NCBI GenBank assembly: GCA_937880705.1
Contig: CALGRZ010000116.1
Coordinates: 1-41,970 of the forward strand
DNA: 41,970 nucleotides
Direction of reading: 5' to 3'
Source: an uncultured Alistipes sp.
GTDB taxonomy: Bacteria; Bacteroidota; Bacteroidia; Bacteroidales; Rikenellaceae
Made by a program: the position numbers and the translations under genes. A model generated the notes under the pieces. It saw only the letters and a list, made by a program, of their open reading frames with translations. It was not told the DNA's origin and did no database searches. Numbering within the stretch: position 1 is the first letter of the stretch; the number at the start of each line of letters is the position of its first letter. Below, piece after piece: positions 35,396 to 41,970 of the stretch.

Positions 35396-37639
35396 ATGAA
35401 AAGGTTTTTTTATCTCCTCCTGGCACTCGCACTGCCCACAATAGCGACTGCCCAAGATGGCATGGCTCTCACCGACACCACCCGTGTATACGAGATGGAG
35501 CTAGTCGAGGTCATCACAACAGGTGCTAAACGTACTACGCCCGTAGCACACGACAACCTCTCGCGCGAGGCCCTCGTGCGCTCCAGCTACGGCAACGACC
35601 TGCCCTCGGCACTCGCCCTCACACCCTCGATGATAGCCACCAACGAGACAGGCATCGGCATTGGTGCTACGTCGATACGTCTGCGCGGCACGGATGCCAC
35701 ACGCATCAACGTCACGATAAATGGTGTGGCGATGAACAACCCCGACTCGCACTCGATGTATTGGTACGACACCCCCGACCTCATATCATCCGTCGGCACC
35801 GTGCAGGTACAACGAGGTGCCGGTGTCTCGACAAATGGCTCGGGAGCCTTCGGTGGCTCGGTGGCCATGACAAGCGATGCCCTATCTACCGAGTTTGGCG
35901 GCTCGGCAGCACTATCCTACGGCTCGTACAACACCAACAAGCAGGCCCTGCGCCTCTCATCAGGCCTTATGGGTGGACACTGGGTTGTAGATGCGCGCCT
36001 CACACACATAGGCTCGGATGGCTATATCGAGCGCGGAGCAACAGACCTGAAGAGCTACATGCTTCAGGCGGGATACTACAGCTCAAATACCAAGATCAAG
36101 CTGTTGTCGTTTGGTGGCTCGGCAAAGACCTACCTCACATACAACGGCATATCGCGCAAGGATATGGAGCGTTATGGTCGCCGATACCACGACTCGGGAC
36201 AGTACACAACCTCGGACGGACCCTTCGTCTTGGAGGATGGAACACATATCGACTACTACGACGACCAGACGGACAACTACCTGCAAATAAACAACCAACT
36301 TGTTGTTAACCATCGCTTTAACAACCACTGGCAGCTCAACACCACGCTCTTCTACACCTACGGCTACGGCTACTACAACCAATACAAGGACGATGCGTGG
36401 TTGGCGGGCTACACCAACCTGCAAACAGATGTCGAGCAGGCCGACCTTATACGCCATAAGATTATGCGCAACCACCTCGGAGGCCTCAACGCTGCCGCCG
36501 AGTACAACACCCACAACCTCGACCTCACGTTTGGTGGCTCGTGGAGTTACTACACCTCTCCGCACTGGGGAACACTCTCGTGGGTCGATGGCCTCAACAA
36601 GGGTGATGTTGCGGGTCGCTGGTACGACAACGACGTGACGAAGCAGGATGCCAACATCTTTGCTCGCGCCGACTGGACGGTGCTGCGTGGCTGTCAGGAT
36701 AACGCGCTGCACCTCTTTGGTGATGTGCAGTACCGCTATGTGCACTACAAGGCGTGGGGAACAAACGACAACGCCATCTGGGGCGATCAAGGTGTGACGA
36801 TGCAGCCCATAGATGTAAACAAGAGGTACAACTTCTTCAACCCGCGCCTCGGCATCAGCTACATACACCACCGCCACAACCTCTTTGCTTCGGCAGCTGT
36901 GGCTCACCGCGAGCCTACGCGCTCGGACTTCACCGACCGCCACATGTTCTCGGCCGATGACAGCTACCCCAGCCCCGAGCGACTCATCGACATGGAGCTG
37001 GGCTACAGCTACATCGCACCGCGCATCACGCTGGGTGTCAACCTATACTACATGTTCTACCACAATCAGCTGGTGGCAACAGGCATGGTCAACGATGGTG
37101 ATGATGCACTGAATACGAATGTGGATCGCAGCTTCCGTCGTGGCGTGGAGCTGATGGCCTCGTGGAGGGTGACCAAGTGGCTGACCCTCTCGGCTAATGC
37201 CACACTCTCGCAGAACAAGATCATCGATTATGTCGATATGCTGAAGGATAGCCCCACCTATGGCGAGAACCTCGGCCGAATGACCATCTCCTACTCGCCC
37301 TCGGTGATGGGCTCGCTCTTTGCCGATATTCACATCAAGGGCTTCAGCGCACTCTGGCACACGCAGTATGTTGGCAAGCAGTACTTCACCAACAACGAGA
37401 TCGAGGCACTGTCGCTCGACGCTTACTGCGTCACCAACCTCGACCTGGGCTACACCTTCACCGCCCGCCACAAGCGCGCGGTACGCCTCGGCATACAGAT
37501 AAACAACCTCTTCTCGACACTATACGAGTCGAACGGCTACGGCTACTCCTATATGTGGGATGGCGAGCGTTACGACGACGCCTTCTACTTCCCCCAGGCA
37601 CCCATCAACTGCCTGGCTAACGTAACAGTGAACTTCTAA
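35396..37639 (+). CDS. TonB-dependent outer-membrane receptor for thiamine
   Basis: The start at 35396 gives signal peptide MKRFFYLLLALALPTIATA and a 747-residue protein; an upstream in-frame ATG at 35306 lies inside the riboswitch and is rejected. A TonB-box-like region (ELVEVITTG) is followed by the plug with GIGATSIRLRGTDATRINVTING (family signature) and QRGAGVSTNGSGAFGGSV. A 22-strand barrel ends LANVTVNF with the terminal Phe. The TPP riboswitch in front and PnuT behind define the substrate as thiamine or a phosphate ester, the known ThiOMR-PnuT pairing in Bacteroidota. Energy comes from TonB/ExbBD encoded elsewhere. Confidence 0.92.
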   Translation: MKRFFYLLLALALPTIATAQDGMALTDTTRVYEMELVEVITTGAKRTTPVAHDNLSREALVRSSYGNDLPSALALTPSMIATNETGIGIGATSIRLRGTDATRINVTINGVAMNNPDSHSMYWYDTPDLISSVGTVQVQRGAGVSTNGSGAFGGSVAMTSDALSTEFGGSAALSYGSYNTNKQALRLSSGLMGGHWVVDARLTHIGSDGYIERGATDLKSYMLQAGYYSSNTKIKLLSFGGSAKTYLTYNGISRKDMERYGRRYHDSGQYTTSDGPFVLEDGTHIDYYDDQTDNYLQINNQLVVNHRFNNHWQLNTTLFYTYGYGYYNQYKDDAWLAGYTNLQTDVEQADLIRHKIMRNHLGGLNAAAEYNTHNLDLTFGGSWSYYTSPHWGTLSWVDGLNKGDVAGRWYDNDVTKQDANIFARADWTVLRGCQDNALHLFGDVQYRYVHYKAWGTNDNAIWGDQGVTMQPIDVNKRYNFFNPRLGISYIHHRHNLFASAAVAHREPTRSDFTDRHMFSADDSYPSPERLIDMELGYSYIAPRITLGVNLYYMFYHNQLVATGMVNDGDDALNTNVDRSFRRGVELMASWRVTKWLTLSANATLSQNKIIDYVDMLKDSPTYGENLGRMTISYSPSVMGSLFADIHIKGFSALWHTQYVGKQYFTNNEIEALSLDAYCVTNLDLGYTFTARHKRAVRLGIQINNLFSTLYESNGYGYSYMWDGERYDDAFYFPQAPINCLANVTVNF

Positions 37640-37642
37640 ACT

Positions 37643-38230
37643 ATGGAACTAAAGTTATTGCTTCAGATTATTGGCACGACACTCGGCCTCGTCTACCTAT
37701 GGTTGGAGTACAAGGCCAATATATGGGTGTGGATCATAGGTGCTATAATGCCCATGGTACACGGCGTGCTATACCTCACAAGTGGCATATATGCCGATGC
37801 GGCGATGCAGCTCTACTACGTCGCAGCAGGCATCTATGGACTCATGGTATGGCGACGTAAGCCCACCAAGAGCAATAACCAAGAGATACGACATACACCC
37901 TCGCAGTGGATAGCACGGCTGGCAGGTGTATATGTCGTACTGCATGTCGTGCTCTACATCCTCCTTACGGAGTTCACCGACAGCCGCGTGCCACTCTTCG
38001 ACTCGATGTCTACGGCGTTGAGCATCGTGGCGATGTGGATGCTCTCGCGCAAGTTGGTCGAGCAGTGGCTGGTATGGCTCGTCGTCGACATGATAAGTGT
38101 GGGTCTATACCTATACAAGGGCATACCCCTCACGGCCGGTCTATACACCATCTACTGCATACTCGCCATTGCGGGATATCTGCGCTGGCGAAAGCAGGCG
38201 AGGCTCACGGAGGCAGACACCGCAGCCTAA
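37643..38230 (+). CDS. pnuT: PnuT, PnuC-family inner-membrane thiamine transporter
   Basis: The 195-residue protein has about seven helices and the PnuC/PnuT pattern (LLQIIGTTLGLVYLWLEYKAN, quoted as the opening signature; WVWIIGAIMP; ALSIVAMWMLSRKLVEQW; WLVVDMISVGLYLYKG). The motif WLVVDMISVGLY near the C-terminus forms the substrate site of the family. Specificity for thiamine rather than nicotinamide riboside is inferred from the TPP riboswitch and the receptor gene 3 nt upstream. The thiamine pyrophosphokinase gene (tnr3) that often follows in Bacteroidota is absent. The stop overlaps the stop of the convergent MFS gene by 4 nt. Confidence 0.9.
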   Translation: MELKLLLQIIGTTLGLVYLWLEYKANIWVWIIGAIMPMVHGVLYLTSGIYADAAMQLYYVAAGIYGLMVWRRKPTKSNNQEIRHTPSQWIARLAGVYVVLHVVLYILLTEFTDSRVPLFDSMSTALSIVAMWMLSRKLVEQWLVWLVVDMISVGLYLYKGIPLTAGLYTIYCILAIAGYLRWRKQARLTEADTAA

Positions 38231-39420
38231 TCGTCCGAGCCGAGCACGCGGTTGCGATCCTTCGACAGGGCAGCAAGCAGAGCCACGAAGAGCGTGACTA
38301 CGCCATTGACTAAAAAGCCGAATGTGGGCGAGGTGGTGTGAAAGAAGCGGTTGATACCATCCAAGACAAAGGGTGCAACAAGAATGGCGAAGTAGTTGAC
38401 GGCCATAATCAACGACAGAGCAAACGTAGCAAGGCGCGGCGGCGAATTAGTCGCCGCCTTGTCGTATATTATGGGCTGCATGACACCGTAGCCCAGACCC
38501 GTAAGCACAGCACCCACGGCCAGCGTGAGGGTCGTATGGTGCGTCATAGACATCACCACAAGGCCGGCACCCATAACAATCAACGACCACACGTTTACCG
38601 ACCGCCCCAGCCAACGTATGATGGTGTTTAGCACAAAGCCCGGGGCCATGATAGCGAGGAAGAAGAGCGATATGATGGTACCCGATAGCGAGCTGCCGAG
38701 GCCATTGCGCTCGACAAGGAACGAGGTGTTGAAGGTAACAATCAACGAGAGGTAGGTGATAAGAAAGTAGAATATCATCAAGCCGAGGAGCATCTCGCGG
38801 TTTATGCTCTGCTGTCGGTTTTGTGCGCCCTCCTTGGGCTCGGGCACGGCGGGTGTACGTCGCAGAGCGGGTATGAGCAGCAGCGTGACAACGGGAAGCA
38901 GATAGACCAAGAAGGCGAGGTGCCACTCTCTGTCAGCCAGGTAGCCAACGACGAGCGTTGCCACAACCAGCGTGAGGTTGTTTATCGCAGAGCTTATGCC
39001 GAGCTGTCTTACACGCTGATCACCCGTAAAGTAGTCCACAACAAGACCTGTGGATAGGGGTATGACCATGCCCGCACCAATGCCCATAACGCCACCGATG
39101 ATGATCAGTGCCGTAAGGTTGCGCGTAAGCATACACCCCACACCACTTAAGAGGAAGATGGTCGTACCGAGCATGAGCAGTCGTCGCTTATTCATCGTCA
39201 CCGACCAACGGCCCGCCAGCAGCATAAAGGGGATGATCATCAGCGATGGTAACGACTCGAGCATCTCTATCTCGAGCTTGCTCACATGGTCAAAGATGGT
39301 GTTCAGCTCCCCCATGATGGGCGAGATGGCAAGACCGGGCAGCGACACGATGGCCGACACCGACCATATAGCCAGAAGGGGCAAGAGGGGCATGGTGCCC
39401 TTACCTGTATTGATCTTCAT
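38227..39420 (-). CDS. Major facilitator superfamily transporter
   Basis: The 397-residue protein has 12 predicted helices in two halves. Between helices 2 and 3 it has LLAGRWSVTMNKRRLL, the loop characteristic of MFS carriers, and GIGAGMVIPLSTGLVVDYF follows in helix 4-5. A basic central loop (ALRRTPAVPEPKEGAQNRQ) separates the halves. It looks like a proton-linked exporter of the drug-efflux type (DHA1), but the substrate cannot be read. It lies downstream of a DUF4294 gene on the same strand, with 61 nt between that include an imperfect inverted repeat (39441-39461). Its 3' end overlaps pnuT. Confidence 0.85.
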   Translation of the reverse strand: MKINTGKGTMPLLPLLAIWSVSAIVSLPGLAISPIMGELNTIFDHVSKLEIEMLESLPSLMIIPFMLLAGRWSVTMNKRRLLMLGTTIFLLSGVGCMLTRNLTALIIIGGVMGIGAGMVIPLSTGLVVDYFTGDQRVRQLGISSAINNLTLVVATLVVGYLADREWHLAFLVYLLPVVTLLLIPALRRTPAVPEPKEGAQNRQQSINREMLLGLMIFYFLITYLSLIVTFNTSFLVERNGLGSSLSGTIISLFFLAIMAPGFVLNTIIRWLGRSVNVWSLIVMGAGLVVMSMTHHTTLTLAVGAVLTGLGYGVMQPIIYDKAATNSPPRLATFALSLIMAVNYFAILVAPFVLDGINRFFHTTSPTFGFLVNGVVTLFVALLAALSKDRNRVLGSDD

Positions 39421-39481
39421 GATATTGCGTTTTGGTCATCGTAGTACAACGACTGTACCACAATGGCCCTAACGCAGAGAC

Positions 39482-40075
39482 TCAAAGTAGGCCGGCCTTG
39501 TAGTAGAGGACTATCTGTTCGAGCATCTCATCCTCTCCCTCAGGGTCATATTGCAGCTTGAGGTTGTTGCCAAACATCTTGGCAAGCATCTGGTAAAAGC
39601 CCGCCGTGAAGCCACTGCGATACTCCTTGATGATGCTGAATACGGTGTAGTCGGTCTCGCGGTCGATGAGTTTTAGGAGTATCTTACCCTCATAGCGCGT
39701 CATCTTCCATAGCATCGGGGTTATCTCCTTCTTGAGTGCCTCCTCCATCGCCTCGGTGTACTGTCGGCGGTCACGACGACGCAACTCCGAGAGTTCCACA
39801 TCGACATCGGCCATACGACGCGACGCCTCGAGGGCCAGCGGATATACCTTCTTCACGGCACGCACCATCTTCTGGTAGTTGCGCAGGTCGCGCTTGCGGT
39901 GGTAGATGTTGACCTGCATGAGGGTGATGTGAAGCATCGAGTCGCCACGCTCGTCGACCTCCCAGCGCGCTGCCGAAGCACCGCGGACACGCTGACGACG
40001 GCTCTGGGCCATGGTGGGCAGGGTCGGCGGCAGCAAAAATGCCAGTAGCAGCAGTATGGTTAGGAGTCGTTTCAT
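39482..40075 (-). CDS. DUF4294 family exported protein
   Basis: The 197-residue protein has a signal peptide MKRLLTILLLLAFLLPPTLP ending at TMAQ. The remaining part is a helical, basic domain with RDLRNYQKMVRAVKKVYPLA, LKKEITPMLWKMTRYEGKILLKLIDRET and FTAGFYQMLAKMFGNNLK, the wording of DUF4294 proteins that are widespread in Bacteroidota. The function is unknown; export to the periplasm is inferred from the signal. TATCTTTG on minus at 40093-40086 is a possible -7 element, without a good -33 partner. Confidence 0.82.
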   Translation of the reverse strand: MKRLLTILLLLAFLLPPTLPTMAQSRRQRVRGASAARWEVDERGDSMLHITLMQVNIYHRKRDLRNYQKMVRAVKKVYPLALEASRRMADVDVELSELRRRDRRQYTEAMEEALKKEITPMLWKMTRYEGKILLKLIDRETDYTVFSIIKEYRSGFTAGFYQMLAKMFGNNLKLQYDPEGEDEMLEQIVLYYKAGLL

Positions 40076-40114
40076 AGTTCCATTACAAAGATAACGAATT
40101 TGGGCGTTGTTTGG

Positions 40115-40145
40115 TTGTGTTGATCAAATAATTTTTTTACCTTTG
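40115..40145 (+). promoter_or_regulatory. Promoter of the thioesterase gene
   Basis: TTG at 40115-40117 and TACCTTTG at 40138-40145 are 20 nt apart. The predicted start is near 40152, about 27 nt before the ATG at 40179. Confidence 0.78.
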
Positions 40146-40178
40146 TAGAGTTGAACCATAAAGAATCATATTAGAAGT

Positions 40179-40550
40179 ATGTTAGAAGTAGGACTTAAAC
40201 ACCAGACCATAATGAAGGTCACCGAGGGCAATACCGCCGAGTTCATCGGCTCGGGCGACATGGCCGTACTGGCCACCCCTGCCATGGTAGCTCTTATGGA
40301 GAATGCAGCAATGTTGGCCGTAGCCAACCATCTGGCCGAGGGCGAGACAACCGTGGGCTCGATGATATCGACCTCGCACCTGAAACCCTCGAAGATAGGC
40401 TCACACGTCATGGCAGATGCCGAGCTGGTGGATGTGGAGGGTCGTAAGCTCACCTTCAAGGTCAAGGCATACGACGGCGAAACACTCATCGGCGAGGGTG
40501 AGCACATACGTTTTGTTGTAAACCGCGAGAAGTTCTTGGCGAAGTTGTAG
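40179..40550 (+). CDS. FlK-like hot-dog thioesterase
   Basis: The 123-residue protein has the hot-dog fold pattern of the fluoroacetyl-CoA thioesterase FlK group. Thr33, Glu41 and His67 stand in LATPAMVALMENAA and STSHLKPS, with intervals of 8 and 26 residues, exactly those of the FlK triad Thr42, Glu50, His76. The C-terminal strand FVVNREKFLAKL is also typical. Most homologs in gut bacteria act on unidentified acyl-CoAs; fluoroacetate is not implied. The gene has its own promoter and stands alone. A T-run of the candidate minus-strand ncRNA lies immediately after its stop. Confidence 0.88.
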   Translation: MLEVGLKHQTIMKVTEGNTAEFIGSGDMAVLATPAMVALMENAAMLAVANHLAEGETTVGSMISTSHLKPSKIGSHVMADAELVDVEGRKLTFKVKAYDGETLIGEGEHIRFVVNREKFLAKL

Positions 40551-40552
40551 CC

Positions 40553-40702
40553 AACAAAAAAAAGAAAGAGTCGGTGGCAGCCCCCAACACGCCATCAATT
40601 AAATACCCAAATGAAAGCCTCATTAACCCTATTGATGGCGAAACATGCACACCGACTCACAAATCGTCAGTTAAGAATGATCAATATTTGGGTGCAAAAG
40701 TA
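40553..40702 (-). ncRNA. Candidate structured small RNA (minus strand, about 135 nt)
   Basis: Three nested inverted repeats are present: 40568-40576 with 40650-40658 (9 bp), 40590-40599 with 40631-40640 (10 bp), and 40610-40614 with 40620-40624 (5 bp). On minus the outer stem runs straight into TTTCTTTTTTTT (40567-40556), as an intrinsic terminator would. TACTTTTG (40702-40695) provides a -7 element, though no TTG partner is seen. The result would be a rod-like RNA with two asymmetric internal loops, somewhat like 6S RNA in outline. No known family was recognised with confidence. Confidence 0.55.
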
Positions 40703-40837
40703 TCGCAATATTGGTTAATAAAAATAGACATACCACTGAAAAATAAACCAATTTTACTGATTTTGAGTAATTCGGTGGGTAGATATACGATGCAGTGCTA
40801 TCACAATAGCAGAATGACGACTAAAATAACAGGTTAG

Positions 40838-41719
40838 ATGGAGGGCAGGATTAGAAATCTCGATAGTGTTGCGGACTGCAACCGATACATGAACATCGGC
40901 TCGCGACACTCGTTGGTCAATGTGGTCAATGTCGAGCAGTTGGGCGATATAAAGCAGTATCCCAAGCGATACGGCATATATGGCATAGCATGCGACTGCA
41001 CACCACGCAACAACGAGGGGGATACGGCCACACTCTACTTCGTGTCGCCAGGCCACATAAGCAGTCTGCGCAGTGGCGTGTCGTCAAACCTGAAGGGCTG
41101 GTTGTTGATATTTCATCCCAAGCTGATGAAGAACACGATGATCATGCACCACCTGTCGAACTACCCCTTCTTTGCAGACTCGTCGGGTACCACCATCAAG
41201 CTCAACCGCTCGGAGCGAGATATGGTCATCAACTGCATGCGAAGCATCAATGAGGAGTTGCTCACGGATGAAGATCACCATACGATCAATATCGTCGTAT
41301 CGGGCATAGCAGTGCTTCTATGTCTGTGTATGAGATACTACGACCGCCAATGCAAGGAGCAGATGCCCGAAAATCGCAGTATAACCACGCGCCTCGACAA
41401 GCTGCTCAACGACCATATCGCCGGAGTGAACACATGCAAGGGCTCCATCCCCACGGTGGCGTGGTGCGCCCAACAGCTCAACATCTCGGCAAACTACTTT
41501 GGCGACCTGATAAAGCGCAACAGCGGACACTCGGCACAGGAGCACATACACCGCCGCATAGTCGACGAGGTGAAGCTGATGCTACGCGACCAGAAGCTAT
41601 CAATAAGCGATATATCGTACCGCATAGGATTTAAGTACCCCCACCACCTAACGCGAATATTCCGCAAGTATGAGGGGTGCAGCCCGCAGCAGTACAGAAG
41701 TGCTAACAAAAAGTGGTAA
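40838..41719 (+). CDS. AraC-family transcriptional regulator
   Basis: The 293-residue protein has an N-terminal sensing half containing YGIYGIACDCTPR and LYFVSPGHISSL, which resembles the cupin-like domain of AraC regulators. The C-terminal DNA-binding half (about 190-290) has two helix-turn-helix units: VAWCAQQLNISANYFGDLIKR and ISDISYRIGFKYPHHLTRIFRKYEGCSPQQYR, both recognisable HTH_18 marks. A neighbouring target is not evident; the genes beside it are a stand-alone thioesterase and an LRR remnant. The inducer is unknown. The start at 40838 follows an in-frame stop, and the 287-bp gap upstream has the candidate ncRNA on the other strand. Confidence 0.9.
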   Translation: MEGRIRNLDSVADCNRYMNIGSRHSLVNVVNVEQLGDIKQYPKRYGIYGIACDCTPRNNEGDTATLYFVSPGHISSLRSGVSSNLKGWLLIFHPKLMKNTMIMHHLSNYPFFADSSGTTIKLNRSERDMVINCMRSINEELLTDEDHHTINIVVSGIAVLLCLCMRYYDRQCKEQMPENRSITTRLDKLLNDHIAGVNTCKGSIPTVAWCAQQLNISANYFGDLIKRNSGHSAQEHIHRRIVDEVKLMLRDQKLSISDISYRIGFKYPHHLTRIFRKYEGCSPQQYRSANKKW

Positions 41720-41877
41720 ACAATATCCCGGAGAGCGTCACAACAATCGGTGATAGAGCCTTAGCGGGATCGACATTCTCGACATTCACCATCTCGTCAA
41801 CGGTGAAGCATATCGGCGAGGATGCCTTTAACGGCTGGCGAGAGTATGCCTCAAGCATCGAGGGCTACGACTTCTAA
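41713..41877 (+). pseudogene. 5'-truncated remnant of a BspA-like leucine-rich-repeat protein
   Basis: In the frame starting at 41713 the sequence reads NIPESVTTIGDRALAGSTF, then ISSTVKHIGEDAFNGW, and stops at 41875-41877 after EGYDF. The spacing IPxSVTxIGDxA and VxxIGEDAF is the LRR_5 repeat of BspA-like surface proteins. There is no ATG; an in-frame stop lies at 41704-41706, and the fragment overlaps the last bases of the AraC gene. It is probably the 3' end of a once longer gene left by a deletion whose junction is near the end of the regulator. The DNA after it (41878-41970) has two short hairpins and no gene. Confidence 0.75.
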
Positions 41878-41970
41878 TGCAGAGCAGGCGTAGCAATAAT
41901 GGCATTCGGGCTACGCCCTGAATAACATTTAATGACATGCGCACTCTTGTAGAGTGCTGAATGGCAGGCG

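Noticed and set aside
41713..41877. The LRR fragment as a functional small gene from GTG at 41713
   Set aside because: There is an in-frame stop just upstream, no promoter, no signal peptide, and less than two repeats of a family that normally has many.
41887..41957. Two hairpins (GGCGTAGC/GCTACGCC and GCACTC/GAGTGC) as terminators
   Set aside because: Neither is followed by a T-run on either strand; nothing more can be said at the window edge.

Overview
The window looks like chromosomal DNA from a member of the Bacteroidota, most likely the Bacteroidales. Three things point there. Promoters fit the TTG / TAnnTTTG pattern of that phylum. Genes mostly lack Shine-Dalgarno sequences. Many surface proteins are Bacteroidota types: BACON-like and FISUMP-like lipoproteins, a TonB receptor paired with PnuT, and a DUF4294 protein. 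Base composition and gene content resemble Alistipes/Rikenellaceae, but that finer placement is inference.

Region 1 (1-8447, minus strand) is a purine operon in the order purE-purL-purC-purF-purM-purN-purH, with purH cut by the window edge. Region 2 (8527-18516, plus strand) is a complete UMP operon diverging from it: pyrC-carA-carB-pyrK-pyrD-pyrF-pyrE-pyrB. The 525 bp between purE and pyrC hold two outward-facing promoters. Each is followed by a 34-35 codon leader ORF, a TAG stop, a 5-nt gap, an intrinsic terminator and then the first structural gene. Just before its terminator the purine leader is purine-rich and the pyrimidine leader is U-rich. This suggests a matched pair of pyrBI-like, nucleotide-sensing attenuators. 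Two enzymes of the pyrimidine operon are unusual. CarA lacks the whole glutaminase triad, with Gly, Gln and Asp where Cys, His and Glu are expected. PyrB carries a C-terminal zinc domain like that of PyrI, without the PyrI allosteric domain.

Region 3 (18517-22219, plus) encodes small exported proteins: two BACON-like lipoproteins, two tandem paralogous secreted proteins, a protein with a Gly/Cys-rich hydrophobic segment, and an outer-membrane beta-barrel. The promoter of the last pair has nine Gs in its spacer and may be phase variable. Region 4 (22222-25564, minus) is a tightly overlapping operon of a metal ABC permease, an LptF/LptG permease and fmt. Region 5 (25624-32416, plus) holds mtaB, a membrane sensor module without an output domain next to trkH, a SPOR-like repeat protein and a FISUMP-like lipoprotein. 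Region 6 (32514-38230, plus) holds a P-type Ca2+ ATPase, then a TPP riboswitch controlling a TonB receptor and PnuT (thiamine uptake).

Region 7 (38227-41970) holds an MFS transporter and a DUF4294 protein on minus, then a FlK-like thioesterase on plus. It also holds a candidate structured ncRNA on minus, an AraC-type regulator, and a 5'-truncated remnant of a BspA-like leucine-rich-repeat gene. No tRNA, rRNA, CRISPR array or insertion sequence was recognised.
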